Assembly: GCA_021771815.1 (NCBI GenBank)
Contig: JAETOE010000004.1
Span: 48,600-112,599 of the forward strand
Length of the DNA: 64,000 nucleotides
Reading direction: 5' to 3'
DNA from: Roseburia hominis
GTDB lineage: Bacteria; Bacillota; Clostridia; Lachnospirales; Lachnospiraceae
The number at the start of each line of letters is the position of its first letter. Within the stretch, counting starts at the first letter, position 1. Made by a program: the position numbers and the translations under genes. A model generated the notes under the pieces. The model was not told where the DNA came from, ran no database searches, and worked only from the letters and a program-made list of their open reading frames with translations. Shown piece by piece: positions 32,674 to 40,780 of the stretch.

Positions 32674-33684
32674 ATGAATCAAAGCACACAATCGAATACG
32701 AACCGGGAGTATAAGGACAGACTGTTCAAATTTATTTTTCGGGAGAAACAGGACTTGTTGGAACTGTATAATGCGCTTAATGGTACGACGCATGACGATC
32801 CGGAGGACATTGTGGTGAATACGTTAGAGGATGTTGTATACATGGGCATGAGAAACGACATTTCGTTTCTTTTGCAGGAGATGTTAAATCTTTATGAGCA
32901 TCAAAGTACGATGTCACCGAACCTTCCGCTTCGCGGGTTGCTTTATTTTGCAGCGCTGTACCGGAAATTGTTGGTGAATCATGAGGATCTCTATAGTAGT
33001 CGAAGAATTGCGTTACCCCTGCCGAGGTTCGTGATTTTCTATAACGGCTCGAAAGAAGAACCAGAAAGCACGAATCTGTATCTACATGATTCGTTTCCTC
33101 CGAAATACAGGTCTGATGATGCGGATCTGGATTGCCGGGCAACGTTAATCAACATTAACGCTGGGCACAATCGGGAATTGATGAAGAAGTGCAGGCGTCT
33201 GGAGGAGTATTCCATTTTTGTTGGGAAAGTAAGAGAATATCAGAAGAAGGATTATATCATTGAACAGGCGATAGAGCTTGCTGTGGATGACTGTGTGCGG
33301 AATGGAATTTTAGAGGATATATTGCGTGAGAACCGTGAGGAGGTGCGTTGTATGCTGTTGACGGAGTATAATGAGCAGGCACATATTGAGAATGAGAGAA
33401 AGATTGCGGCAGATGAGGCATTTGAACAGGGCATGGAGCTTGGAATCGAAGAGGGGATGGAGAGAGGAATTGAACAGGGGATGGAGAGAGGAATTGAACA
33501 GGGGATGGAGAGAGGAATTGAAGAGGGGATGGAGAGAGGAATCGAACAGGGAATCAAGACAGGGACAGAACGGTTTGCACGTCTGACGAAGAGACTGATG
33601 CAGGAGGAGCGTACAGAGGAACTGCTTCGGGCGACGGAGGAGAAGGATTTTCGGGAAAAGCTGTATGAGGAGTATGGAATCTAA
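32674..33684 (+). CDS. Rpn-family PD-(D/E)XK nuclease/putative transposase
   Basis: A 336-residue protein of the recombination-promoting nuclease (Rpn) group. The N-terminal EYKDRLFKFIFREKQDLLELYNAL is the usual opening of this family, and the nuclease core follows to about residue 160 with the ..LPRFVIFYNG strand. The C-terminal third is helical and carries tandem octapeptides (E/Q)GMERGIE (about residues 250-295). TGGAGG lies 7 bases upstream of the ATG. These genes are often multi-copy and vary in repeat number; I see one copy here. Whether it cleaves DNA in vivo is not shown. Confidence 0.87.
   Translation: MNQSTQSNTNREYKDRLFKFIFREKQDLLELYNALNGTTHDDPEDIVVNTLEDVVYMGMRNDISFLLQEMLNLYEHQSTMSPNLPLRGLLYFAALYRKLLVNHEDLYSSRRIALPLPRFVIFYNGSKEEPESTNLYLHDSFPPKYRSDDADLDCRATLININAGHNRELMKKCRRLEEYSIFVGKVREYQKKDYIIEQAIELAVDDCVRNGILEDILRENREEVRCMLLTEYNEQAHIENERKIAADEAFEQGMELGIEEGMERGIEQGMERGIEQGMERGIEEGMERGIEQGIKTGTERFARLTKRLMQEERTEELLRATEEKDFREKLYEEYGI
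33427..33558 (+). repeat. 24-base tandem repeats inside the Rpn gene
   Basis: Four to five in-frame copies of a 24-base unit around GGGATGGAGAGAGGAATTGA, encoding GMERGIEQ/GMERGIEE. The near-identity of units suggests recent expansion by slippage. Confidence 0.9.
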
Positions 33685-33802
33685 AGCTCCAATTCTAAAA
33701 AAAGTATGAAATAATCACCAATATTTGCAAAATAGTGGAAAAACGAGTAAAATAAGAATGTTTTGGAAATGTGCAACGCAGCATGGAAAGGAAGAGATAG
33801 CA

Positions 33803-35053
33803 ATGACAAAGATAGACATTATTTCGGGATTCTTAGGAGCGGGAAAGACGACCTTTATCAAGAAGATGATTGATGAGGTATTTGTCGGAGAGAAGCTGGT
33901 CTTAATTGAGAATGAATTCGGTGAGGTAGGCATCGACGGCGGTTTCCTCAAGGATTCCGGTATTCAGATTACCGAGATGAATTCCGGCTGTATCTGCTGC
34001 TCTCTGGTGGGAGATTTCGGAAAGAATCTGCATGAGGTGATTGATAAATATCATCCGGACCGTATTTTGATCGAGCCGTCCGGCGTAGGCAAGCTCTCGG
34101 ATGTCATGAAATCCGTGATTGACATCGAGAAGGAAGAGGACGTTAAGCTCAACGGTCTTGTGACGGTTGTCAATGCGCTTAAGGCGAGCAAGCAGATGAA
34201 GGCGTTCGGCGAATTTTTCAATAATCAGATCGAGTATGCCACAACAGTAGTGTTGAGCCGTACCCAGAATGCGACGCCGGAGCAGTTGGAGCTCTGCGTG
34301 AAGCAGATACAGTCATTGAATGAGAAGGCGGCGATCATCACAACTCCGTGGGATTCTATCCGCGGTGAGCAGATATTAAAGGTCGTTGAGGGGCAGGACT
34401 CTCTGGAGATGAAGCTTATGGCGGAGCAGCATGCGAAGGAGGAAGCCGAGGCACACGAGCACGAGCATCATCATGATCACGAACATGAGGAGCATGAGCA
34501 CCATCATGATCACGAACATGAGGGGCATGAGCATGACGAGAATTGCACCTGTGGCTGTCATGACCATGAGCATGAAGAGCACGAGCACCATCATGAGCAT
34601 GAAGAGCACGAGCATCACCATGATCACGACCATGGGCATGAAGAGCACGAGCACCATCATGACCATGAAGAGCACGAGCACCATCATGACCATGAGCATG
34701 AAGAGCACGGGCATCATCATGAGCACGACGAGAACTGCACCTGCGGTTGTCATGATCACCACCACCATCATGCAGACGAGGTGTTTACGAGCTGGGGCAG
34801 AGAGACGCCGCACAAGTTCACGCGTGAGAAGATTGAGGACGTGCTAAAGACCTTCTGTGAGACAGATGATTACGGAACGATTCTGCGCGCGAAGGGTATG
34901 GTCGAGGACGAGAACGGTTCCTGGATCTATTTTGACATGGTTCCGGGCGAGTACGAGCTTCGCGACGGCGAGCCGGATTATACCGGACGCCTCTGCGTCA
35001 TCGGAACCGATATTGACGAGCACAGACTGGAAGAGTTATTTGGAATAGCCTAA
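33803..35053 (+). CDS. COG0523 (CobW/P47K) GTPase with a long His-rich metal-binding insert
   Basis: A 416-residue G3E-family GTPase. Walker A is SGFLGAGKTT (8-17) and the family CxCC metal motif is GCICC (Cys63, Cys65, Cys66), followed by the G-domain to about residue 200. Residues about 218-323 are a His/Glu/Asp-rich insert with more than 40 His and two CTCGC modules (248-252, 312-316). A CobW C-terminal domain ends the protein. Members insert or allocate Zn, Co or Ni. GGAAAGGAAGAG supports the ATG at 33803 over the longer frame. No Zur-box-like operator was recognised. Confidence 0.92.
   Translation: MTKIDIISGFLGAGKTTFIKKMIDEVFVGEKLVLIENEFGEVGIDGGFLKDSGIQITEMNSGCICCSLVGDFGKNLHEVIDKYHPDRILIEPSGVGKLSDVMKSVIDIEKEEDVKLNGLVTVVNALKASKQMKAFGEFFNNQIEYATTVVLSRTQNATPEQLELCVKQIQSLNEKAAIITTPWDSIRGEQILKVVEGQDSLEMKLMAEQHAKEEAEAHEHEHHHDHEHEEHEHHHDHEHEGHEHDENCTCGCHDHEHEEHEHHHEHEEHEHHHDHDHGHEEHEHHHDHEEHEHHHDHEHEEHGHHHEHDENCTCGCHDHHHHHADEVFTSWGRETPHKFTREKIEDVLKTFCETDDYGTILRAKGMVEDENGSWIYFDMVPGEYELRDGEPDYTGRLCVIGTDIDEHRLEELFGIA
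34440..34780 (+). repeat. His-rich coding repeats
   Basis: Imperfect tandem units CATGA(G/C)CATGAAGAGCACGAGCA(C/T) and similar encode HEHEEHEHHHD blocks, flanked by two near-identical DENCTCGCHDH units. Confidence 0.85.
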
Positions 35054-35106
35054 CGCAGCGGACAGTACTGCCGTGATGTGATGCGTGAGACGGAAAGGAA
35101 TGTAAC

Positions 35107-36048
35107 ATGCAGGAGATACCAATTTATTTGTTTACCGGCTTCATGGACAGCGGTAAGACGACGCTGATTAAGGAAACACTTTTTGAAAACGGCTTTGCAG
35201 AAGAGGGCAAGAGTCTGATTGTCTGCTGTGAGGATGGTGATGTAGAATACGATGAGACAGAGCTAAAGCGCATCAATGCGAGTCTTGTCATGGTGGAAAA
35301 GGAAGAGGATTTCACGACGGAGTTCTTAAATGAGATCAATACCAGGTATCTTCCGGATCAGATTTTTCTGGAGTACAACGGCACTTGGGGTATGGACACG
35401 CTGATGGAGACAGAGCTTCCGCGCGGCTGGACGATCATTCAGTCGCTGGCGACTGTGGATGCCACGACGTTTGAGATGTATCTTGGCAATATGCGCGCAA
35501 TGATTATGGAGCAGTTGTTTCAGGCAGACGTCGTAATCTTCAACCGCTGCGATGACAGTACGGACAAAGGGAAATTCCGACGCAATGTCAAGGCGTTAAA
35601 CCGTAAGGCGCAGCTTGTGTATGAGCGGGCAGACGGTACGCTGGACGAGCGGGAGGAGGAGCTTCCGTTTGATATTTCGGGTGACGAGCTTGAGATTACG
35701 GATGCAGATTATGCCATCTGGTATATGGACTGTCTGGAGAATCCGAAGAAGTATGAGGGCAAGAAGGTCAGCTTCCTTGCGCTTGTCTATAATCCTGACA
35801 AGCTTAAGAAGGGGATTTTTGTTCCGGGGCGCTTTGCAATGACGTGCTGCGTGGAGGATGTGACGTTCATCGGGTTCAAGTGCAAGTACCCGAAAGAGGA
35901 GGAAATTGCACATAAGTCGTGGATTCATATTACGGCGCAGGTCAAGGTGGAGTTCGCAAGAGAGTACAAGGGAAAAGGTCCGGTGCTCTATCCGGTTTCC
36001 ATCACTCCGGCGGAAAAGCCGGATGATGAGCTGGTGTATTTTTCGTAA
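35107..36048 (+). CDS. COG0523-like GTPase fused to a DUF1980/YcgQ-like C-terminal domain
   Basis: A 313-residue protein. The N-terminal G3E GTPase has Walker A TGFMDSGKTT (9-18), but the usual GCICC motif is missing; instead CC occurs at 40-41 in the next loop. From about residue 220 the sequence reads like the C-terminal domain of the YcgQ/DUF1980 family (GRFAMTCCVEDVTFIGFKC with Cys247-Cys248, then SWIHITAQV). YcgQ and its permease YcgR usually flank a COG0523 gene; here part of that system appears fused to the GTPase and no permease is present. It lies 53 bases after the His-rich GTPase. Confidence 0.75.
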   Translation: MQEIPIYLFTGFMDSGKTTLIKETLFENGFAEEGKSLIVCCEDGDVEYDETELKRINASLVMVEKEEDFTTEFLNEINTRYLPDQIFLEYNGTWGMDTLMETELPRGWTIIQSLATVDATTFEMYLGNMRAMIMEQLFQADVVIFNRCDDSTDKGKFRRNVKALNRKAQLVYERADGTLDEREEELPFDISGDELEITDADYAIWYMDCLENPKKYEGKKVSFLALVYNPDKLKKGIFVPGRFAMTCCVEDVTFIGFKCKYPKEEEIAHKSWIHITAQVKVEFAREYKGKGPVLYPVSITPAEKPDDELVYFS

Positions 36049-36903
36049 TTATGTTTTGGATGCCCGATATTCGCCTGGCGTCATATGAAATTGTTCATAA
36101 AACATTTTCCGGAAAAGCTTGTAATTTGTGAAACCATGCATTTCTAAGAGCTGTTTTAGCGAATAGTCGGTAAAAGTCAAATCATGATAAATATGGGAGA
36201 GCCTGATTTCATTCAGATATTGAAGATAGGTGACTCCCATATTTTTTTTGAAGAAATGGCAGAAATATTCTTCCTGCAGACAGGCAATTCCCGCAATCTG
36301 TGATAATGAAATCGGCTCGTTATAATGGTCATTCGAGTATTGCAGAATCGGTTCTAAGCGCTGAATTTTTTTGATATCACGCTTTATCTGGGCGGTTTCA
36401 ACCGGTCTGGCAAAACTGTGATAGAGCAGATAGAGCATTTCAAACAGCAGGCTGTTGAAGCGGAGCAGTCCGCCCTTAGGATTGACCTCGTAGACAATGT
36501 GCATTTGATGAATGACTTCTTTCAGTTTTGTAAGCTTTGTCTGAAGAATCGGATGTTTTGTGTGACAGTCAAAACCAAAATTGTACTTGTCTATATCGGG
36601 AATATATTTCTTTAAAAACGGATAGGGTAGCTGTAGCAGAATTGCATGATTTCCGTTTAAGGACTTGGTGGAATGCGCTACTTTAGAATCTATTAGAAAA
36701 ACATCATCCGGACCGAGGATAATGGTCTGATTATTCATCATAACATCGACCTCTCCATCTATGATATACATCATTTCAATCGCAGTATGCCAGTGAGTGG
36801 CAACAAAACTGCTTGCATCGTTAAATACCCAGAAAAAAATATCAAAACCGTCTGTAATACGGTCATTTTCGTATATCAGATTTATCTGATGTTTGTCTTC
36901 CAT
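36049..36903 (-). CDS. AraC-family regulator with cupin sensor domain
   Basis: A 284-residue regulator. The N-terminal cupin has HWHTAIEMMYIIDGEVDVMMN (about 36-56); the C-terminal 100 residues carry the two AraC helix-turn-helix units, with ISLSQIAGIACLQEEYFCHFFKK and YSLKQLLEMHGFTNYKLFRKMF. AAGGAT precedes the ATG. It is divergent from the sugar transporter/GH30 operon that begins at 37087, and so is its likely activator. Its stop codon abuts that of the convergent GTPase gene with no gap. Confidence 0.88.
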   Translation of the reverse strand: MEDKHQINLIYENDRITDGFDIFFWVFNDASSFVATHWHTAIEMMYIIDGEVDVMMNNQTIILGPDDVFLIDSKVAHSTKSLNGNHAILLQLPYPFLKKYIPDIDKYNFGFDCHTKHPILQTKLTKLKEVIHQMHIVYEVNPKGGLLRFNSLLFEMLYLLYHSFARPVETAQIKRDIKKIQRLEPILQYSNDHYNEPISLSQIAGIACLQEEYFCHFFKKNMGVTYLQYLNEIRLSHIYHDLTFTDYSLKQLLEMHGFTNYKLFRKMFYEQFHMTPGEYRASKT

Positions 36904-37013
36904 GATAAAATCGCATCCTTTTTGAAAGATAAATTAGTGGTAGCAACTATAGAAAGTATATCACATAAAATAGAAAAAAGCAATATCGACCTATGCTTAG
37001 ACAATATAGGCGC

Positions 37014-37042
37014 TTGTTGAGCAGTCTCCCTGATGTTATCAT
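37014..37042 (+). promoter_or_regulatory. Promoter of the second sugar transporter operon
   Basis: TTGTTG (37014-37019), 17-base spacer, TATCAT (37037-37042). The poor -35 fits dependence on the divergent AraC-type activator. Confidence 0.5.
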
Positions 37043-37086
37043 TAATTAAACAAACACAGAGAAAACAAGGGTTTGGGGGATTTTAT

Positions 37087-38043
37087 ATGAAGAAAACAGA
37101 ACAAAAACGAGCCGGAAATTCCATAGGAGAAAAAGCAAAATTGTTTGCAAAGGATTTTCGCAGGCAGCTGCCGCTTCAGATGATGGTTCTTCCGGGAATT
37201 ATCTTTATGATTATTTTCTGCTACATGCCGATTTATGGTTTGTCTATCGCATTTAAGAGTTACACCGTGATTGACACGATTGATTCTGCTGATTGGGTAG
37301 GCTGGTACAATTTTAAAATCGTATTAGGAGATAAATTCTTCTGGCAGTCGGTAGTAAATACGCTGGGGATTAGTTTTCTAAAGCTTCTGATTGGTTTTAC
37401 GACGCCGATTTTGTTGTCCATTATGATTTATGAATTGAGGGACGGTCCATTTAAGCGGGTGATACAGACGATCTCATATCTGCCGCATTTTCTTTCCTGG
37501 ATTGTGTTGGGAGGAATGTTGATTAACTGGCTGTCCACTACGGGATTATTAAATCAAATTCTAATGGGGGTCGGTCTTGTGAAGAATCCGACGAACTTTC
37601 TTTTGGATTCGGGAAAATACTGGTGGATAGCTTCTCTTTCCGATACATGGAAGGAGGCGGGCTGGGGAACGGTACTTTATCTTGCGACCATGGCGGGGAT
37701 TGATCCGACGTATTATGAGGCGGCAAGAATTGATGGCGCCGGTAGAATGAAGCAGATTACCAGTATTACCCTGCCGCTTATGAGAACGATCATTAGTTTG
37801 AACTTTATTTTGACGGTCAGCGGGCTTTTGAAATCAAATCTGGATCAGACATTGGTATTGATGAATTCACAGAATCAGGGAAGAGCTGAAGTTATTGATT
37901 CCTATGTATATCGTATGGGTCTGACACAGGGGGATTTCTCCTATGCGACGGCAGTTGGACTTGGAGTATCTGTGGTATCGGTCATACTGCTTGTGACGGC
38001 AAATAAGATTACAGGAAAGATTAACGAGGAATCCGTTTTGTAA
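37087..38043 (+). CDS. Sugar ABC transporter permease, LplB/YteP-like
   Basis: A 318-residue, six-TM permease of the CUT1 group. The EAA loop YYEAARIDGAGRMKQITSITLPLM is present in its 3' half. The basic N-terminus and the PGIIFMIIFCYMPIYG first membrane segment are typical of LplB/YteP transporters for polysaccharide fragments. The frame is open upstream, but GGGGG at about 37076-37080 points to the ATG at 37087. It is the first gene of an operon with a second permease, a binding lipoprotein and a GH30 glycosidase; no ATPase is included. Confidence 0.9.
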   Translation: MKKTEQKRAGNSIGEKAKLFAKDFRRQLPLQMMVLPGIIFMIIFCYMPIYGLSIAFKSYTVIDTIDSADWVGWYNFKIVLGDKFFWQSVVNTLGISFLKLLIGFTTPILLSIMIYELRDGPFKRVIQTISYLPHFLSWIVLGGMLINWLSTTGLLNQILMGVGLVKNPTNFLLDSGKYWWIASLSDTWKEAGWGTVLYLATMAGIDPTYYEAARIDGAGRMKQITSITLPLMRTIISLNFILTVSGLLKSNLDQTLVLMNSQNQGRAEVIDSYVYRMGLTQGDFSYATAVGLGVSVVSVILLVTANKITGKINEESVL

Positions 38044-38079
38044 CAGGGGCATCTCAGACGATGCAGAAATGAGGGAATA

Positions 38080-38955
38080 ATGAAAACAAAGAAAATGACG
38101 GGTGACCGGATGTTTGACATCGTAAATGCGATCTTGATTCTGATTATCACAATCATCATTTTAGTACCGCTTTTAAATGTTGTGGCATCCTCCTTTGCGG
38201 AGAGCCGGGCACTGGCGGAGGGAAATTTCATCTTTTTCCCGGAGAAATGGTCTCTTGACAATTACAGAGCTGTGTTTAAGGACACCAGTATCTGGAAAGC
38301 GTTTGGCATATCCGTGGCGAAAACACTGATTGGTGTTGTGACACATGTGTTTTTCTGTGCCATGGTAGCCTATGCACTCAGTAAACGGAATCTGCGGGGA
38401 AGAAAACTTTACACGGTGATGGGAGTTATCACAATGTTCTTTTCTGGCGGTATGATACCAACCTATCTTTTGATGAAACAGTTGGGACTATTAAATAGTT
38501 TTTGGGTATATATTCTGCCGCAGTTATTCAGTTACTATGATGTGGTTATTCTGATGAATTTTTTCCGGCAGGTGCCGTCCTCTTTAGAGGAAGCGGCAAA
38601 AATCGACGGTGCAGGTGTATGGAGGACATTTCTTACGATTGCGATGCCGTTATCCAAGCCGGCATTAGCGACGATCGCATTGTTCAACGGTGTGTTCCAG
38701 TGGAATGACTTCATGACGGCAAAACTTTATATGACAGATAAGAATCTCTATCCCGTGCAGATGAAGTTGTATGAAATCATTGTACAGCAACAGGCACAGA
38801 GTATGAACAGCATTGGAAATGTGGCTTTGTCCACGACCTCAAAGGGGATCCAACTGGCGACAATCGTGGTTACTACGGTGCCGATCATCATTATATACCC
38901 GCTGCTTCAAAAGCACTTTGTATCCGGCATGATGCTTGGAGCGGTAAAAGAATAA
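38080..38955 (+). CDS. Sugar ABC transporter permease, LplC/YtcP-like
   Basis: A 291-residue MalG-type permease with six membrane segments, the EAA loop SLEEAAKIDGAGVWRTFLTIAMPL, and the usual C-terminal MMLGAVKE. It follows the first permease after 36 bases and partners it in the same importer. Confidence 0.9.
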   Translation: MKTKKMTGDRMFDIVNAILILIITIIILVPLLNVVASSFAESRALAEGNFIFFPEKWSLDNYRAVFKDTSIWKAFGISVAKTLIGVVTHVFFCAMVAYALSKRNLRGRKLYTVMGVITMFFSGGMIPTYLLMKQLGLLNSFWVYILPQLFSYYDVVILMNFFRQVPSSLEEAAKIDGAGVWRTFLTIAMPLSKPALATIALFNGVFQWNDFMTAKLYMTDKNLYPVQMKLYEIIVQQQAQSMNSIGNVALSTTSKGIQLATIVVTTVPIIIIYPLLQKHFVSGMMLGAVKE

Positions 38956-38971
38956 GATGAAAATCACTAGA

Positions 38972-38987
38972 TAATGTTATCTAATGA
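38972..38987 (+). repeat. Short perfect palindrome between permease and binding-protein genes
   Basis: TAGATAATGTTATCTA is a perfect 16-base inverted repeat just after the permease stop. It has no T-run; it could be a 3' stabilising hairpin or a protein site. Confidence 0.45.
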
Positions 38988-39011
38988 TATAGACCGTCGA
39001 AGGGGGATTCG

Positions 39012-39050
39012 ATGAGAACAAATTTATTAGAGAAAGGAAGAAAGAAATGA
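39012..39050 (+). CDS. Twelve-codon leader peptide coupled to the binding-protein gene
   Basis: AAGGGGGA at 38999-39006 is followed by an ATG at 39012 opening MRTNLLEKGRKK and a stop (TGA, 39048-39050) that overlaps the next gene's ATG in the sequence ATGA. The ribosome binding site for the lipoprotein lies inside this frame. This looks like translational coupling rather than a functional peptide. Confidence 0.4.
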   Translation: MRTNLLEKGRKK

Positions 39051-40708
39051 GAAGGAATTTGTGGAAACGTAATATGAGTCTTGCAATGGCAGTTTTACTG
39101 GCGGCAGGCAGTCTGACAGCATGTGGTGGAGAAGATAAGAAAACATCTTCCGGCGGACAGGCTGCGCAGACGGGAGAGGACGGTGTTGTGGAAGAAGGAC
39201 GATACACACTGGACGAGAATACACCAGCGTGGAAGCTGGATACGAAGGAGAATACGACTCTGACATGGTATGTCAATGCGGAATGGTGGAATACCGACTG
39301 GGGAAATGATGTTGTAACCAGGAAGATCAAAGAGGATATGAATGTGGATATTGAGTTCATCGTAGGAGATGACACCAAGCTGAATACTTTTTTTGCAGGC
39401 GGCGATATGCCGGATATTGTTACAGTGTTTGACGCTAATTCCACCGTGGCACAGAAAGCAGATACATGGGCGTATTCATTGCAGGATCTGGCAGACAATT
39501 ATGATCCGTATTTCTATAAAGTGGCATCAGATCAGAGCTTAAGCTGGTTTGCACTTGAGGATGGAAAGACCTATGGTTATCCGGATTACTCGAATACGCA
39601 GGAAGATTATGACGGAGGTGACATTTTTGCAAAGACCGCGTTTGTGATTCGCAAAGATGTTTATGAGGCGCTTGGCGAACCGTCTATGAAGACGCAGGAG
39701 GAATTCTTAGACGTGTTAAGTCAGATCAAAGAACAATTTCCCGAGTTAATTCCGTTTGGATTTAATAACTTTGAGACTGACGGAACCAGCTCTCTTGGGG
39801 ACGTGTTCCAGGATTATATTGGGGTTCCGCTGTCAAATGAGGATGGCACTTTCTATGACAGAAACTTGGACGAAGACTATCTTTCATGGATGAGAACCTT
39901 TAACACCGCATATAAGAACGGCTGTATCAGTGACGACAGCTTTACGGATGACAACACCGCATGGCAGGAAAAAGAGAGCATTGGAAAATATGCATGTATC
40001 ATGATGGAGGGAACGCCGCAGCAGTCGGGATTCCTCACGACATTTGCAAATGCCGAGCCGGATGCTGCTTATATTGCCATCGATGGTCCACAGAGTACCG
40101 TAGGAAATGCACCGGCATTAAATCAGGCAGGCATCAGCGGATGGATGATTACTTATATATCCAAGACCTGTGCGGATCCGGCAAAGGCAATTCAGCTGTA
40201 TACATATCTGTTGGATGAGGAGGGACAGATTCTGACGAATTATGGCATAGAGGGAGAGACATATACGGTGAATGCGGATGGAAAATACGAGCTGACGCCG
40301 GAAATGAAGGAACTTCGTGATACCGATAACGACCGCTTCAAACAGGAAATCCGTATCGGCGAGTTCATTCCGTTTGGTCATGATCGCTATAAAGCATTGA
40401 GTAATGATGCTTATCCGGATTCCATTAAACAGATGCAGGAATGGGGACAGGGAAAATTGGTGCCGCATTTCATTTTGGAGAACACAGATCCGGATGCAGG
40501 AAGCGAGGAGGCGCGTTCCTACAGCGCAATAAAAACGAAATGGTCAACAACGCTTGTGGCATTGATCCGTGCGGAAGATGATGAGCAGTTCGATCAGATC
40601 CTGGAGGAATACAAGCAGTTTCTTGCGGATAATAACTGGGAGAGTATCAAAGCGGTGCGCAGTGAAAAGATGGCACAAAATGCAGAAAAGCTGGGCATGA
40701 ACGAATAG
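39047..40708 (+). CDS. Extracellular solute-binding lipoprotein (LplA/YtcQ-like)
   Basis: A 553-residue binding protein, the larger size class typical of LplA/YtcQ partners. The signal peptide ends in a lipobox with acceptor Cys26 (SLTACGG), followed by a short Gly/Ser/Lys linker and the two-lobed binding domain. GAAAGGAAG precedes the ATG. The ligand is unknown; from the GH30 neighbour a beta-linked oligosaccharide is a reasonable inference. Confidence 0.9.
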   Translation: MRRNLWKRNMSLAMAVLLAAGSLTACGGEDKKTSSGGQAAQTGEDGVVEEGRYTLDENTPAWKLDTKENTTLTWYVNAEWWNTDWGNDVVTRKIKEDMNVDIEFIVGDDTKLNTFFAGGDMPDIVTVFDANSTVAQKADTWAYSLQDLADNYDPYFYKVASDQSLSWFALEDGKTYGYPDYSNTQEDYDGGDIFAKTAFVIRKDVYEALGEPSMKTQEEFLDVLSQIKEQFPELIPFGFNNFETDGTSSLGDVFQDYIGVPLSNEDGTFYDRNLDEDYLSWMRTFNTAYKNGCISDDSFTDDNTAWQEKESIGKYACIMMEGTPQQSGFLTTFANAEPDAAYIAIDGPQSTVGNAPALNQAGISGWMITYISKTCADPAKAIQLYTYLLDEEGQILTNYGIEGETYTVNADGKYELTPEMKELRDTDNDRFKQEIRIGEFIPFGHDRYKALSNDAYPDSIKQMQEWGQGKLVPHFILENTDPDAGSEEARSYSAIKTKWSTTLVALIRAEDDEQFDQILEEYKQFLADNNWESIKAVRSEKMAQNAEKLGMNE

Positions 40709-40720
40709 AATCAGTCTAAG

Positions 40721-40766
40721 AAAGGGCTGTTGGGGAGATTGTATATTTTGGACAACAGCCTTTTTG
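40721..40766 (+). terminator. Hairpin between the binding-protein and GH30 genes
   Basis: Twelve-base arms AAAGGGCTGTTG (40721-40732) and CAACAGCCTTTT (40753-40764), ending in TTTTT. The ribosome binding site of the GH30 gene follows at once, so it is probably a partial terminator lowering enzyme relative to transporter. Confidence 0.75.
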
Positions 40767-40780
40767 AAAGGAGCATGAAC

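Noticed and set aside
33427..33558. CRISPR-like short tandem repeats
   Set aside because: The repeats are contiguous, in frame and coding, without spacers. No cas genes occur.
34376..34813. Met/Val-rich minus-strand frame opposite the His-rich insert
   Set aside because: The complement of His/Glu codons gives Met/Val/Leu repeats; not a membrane protein.
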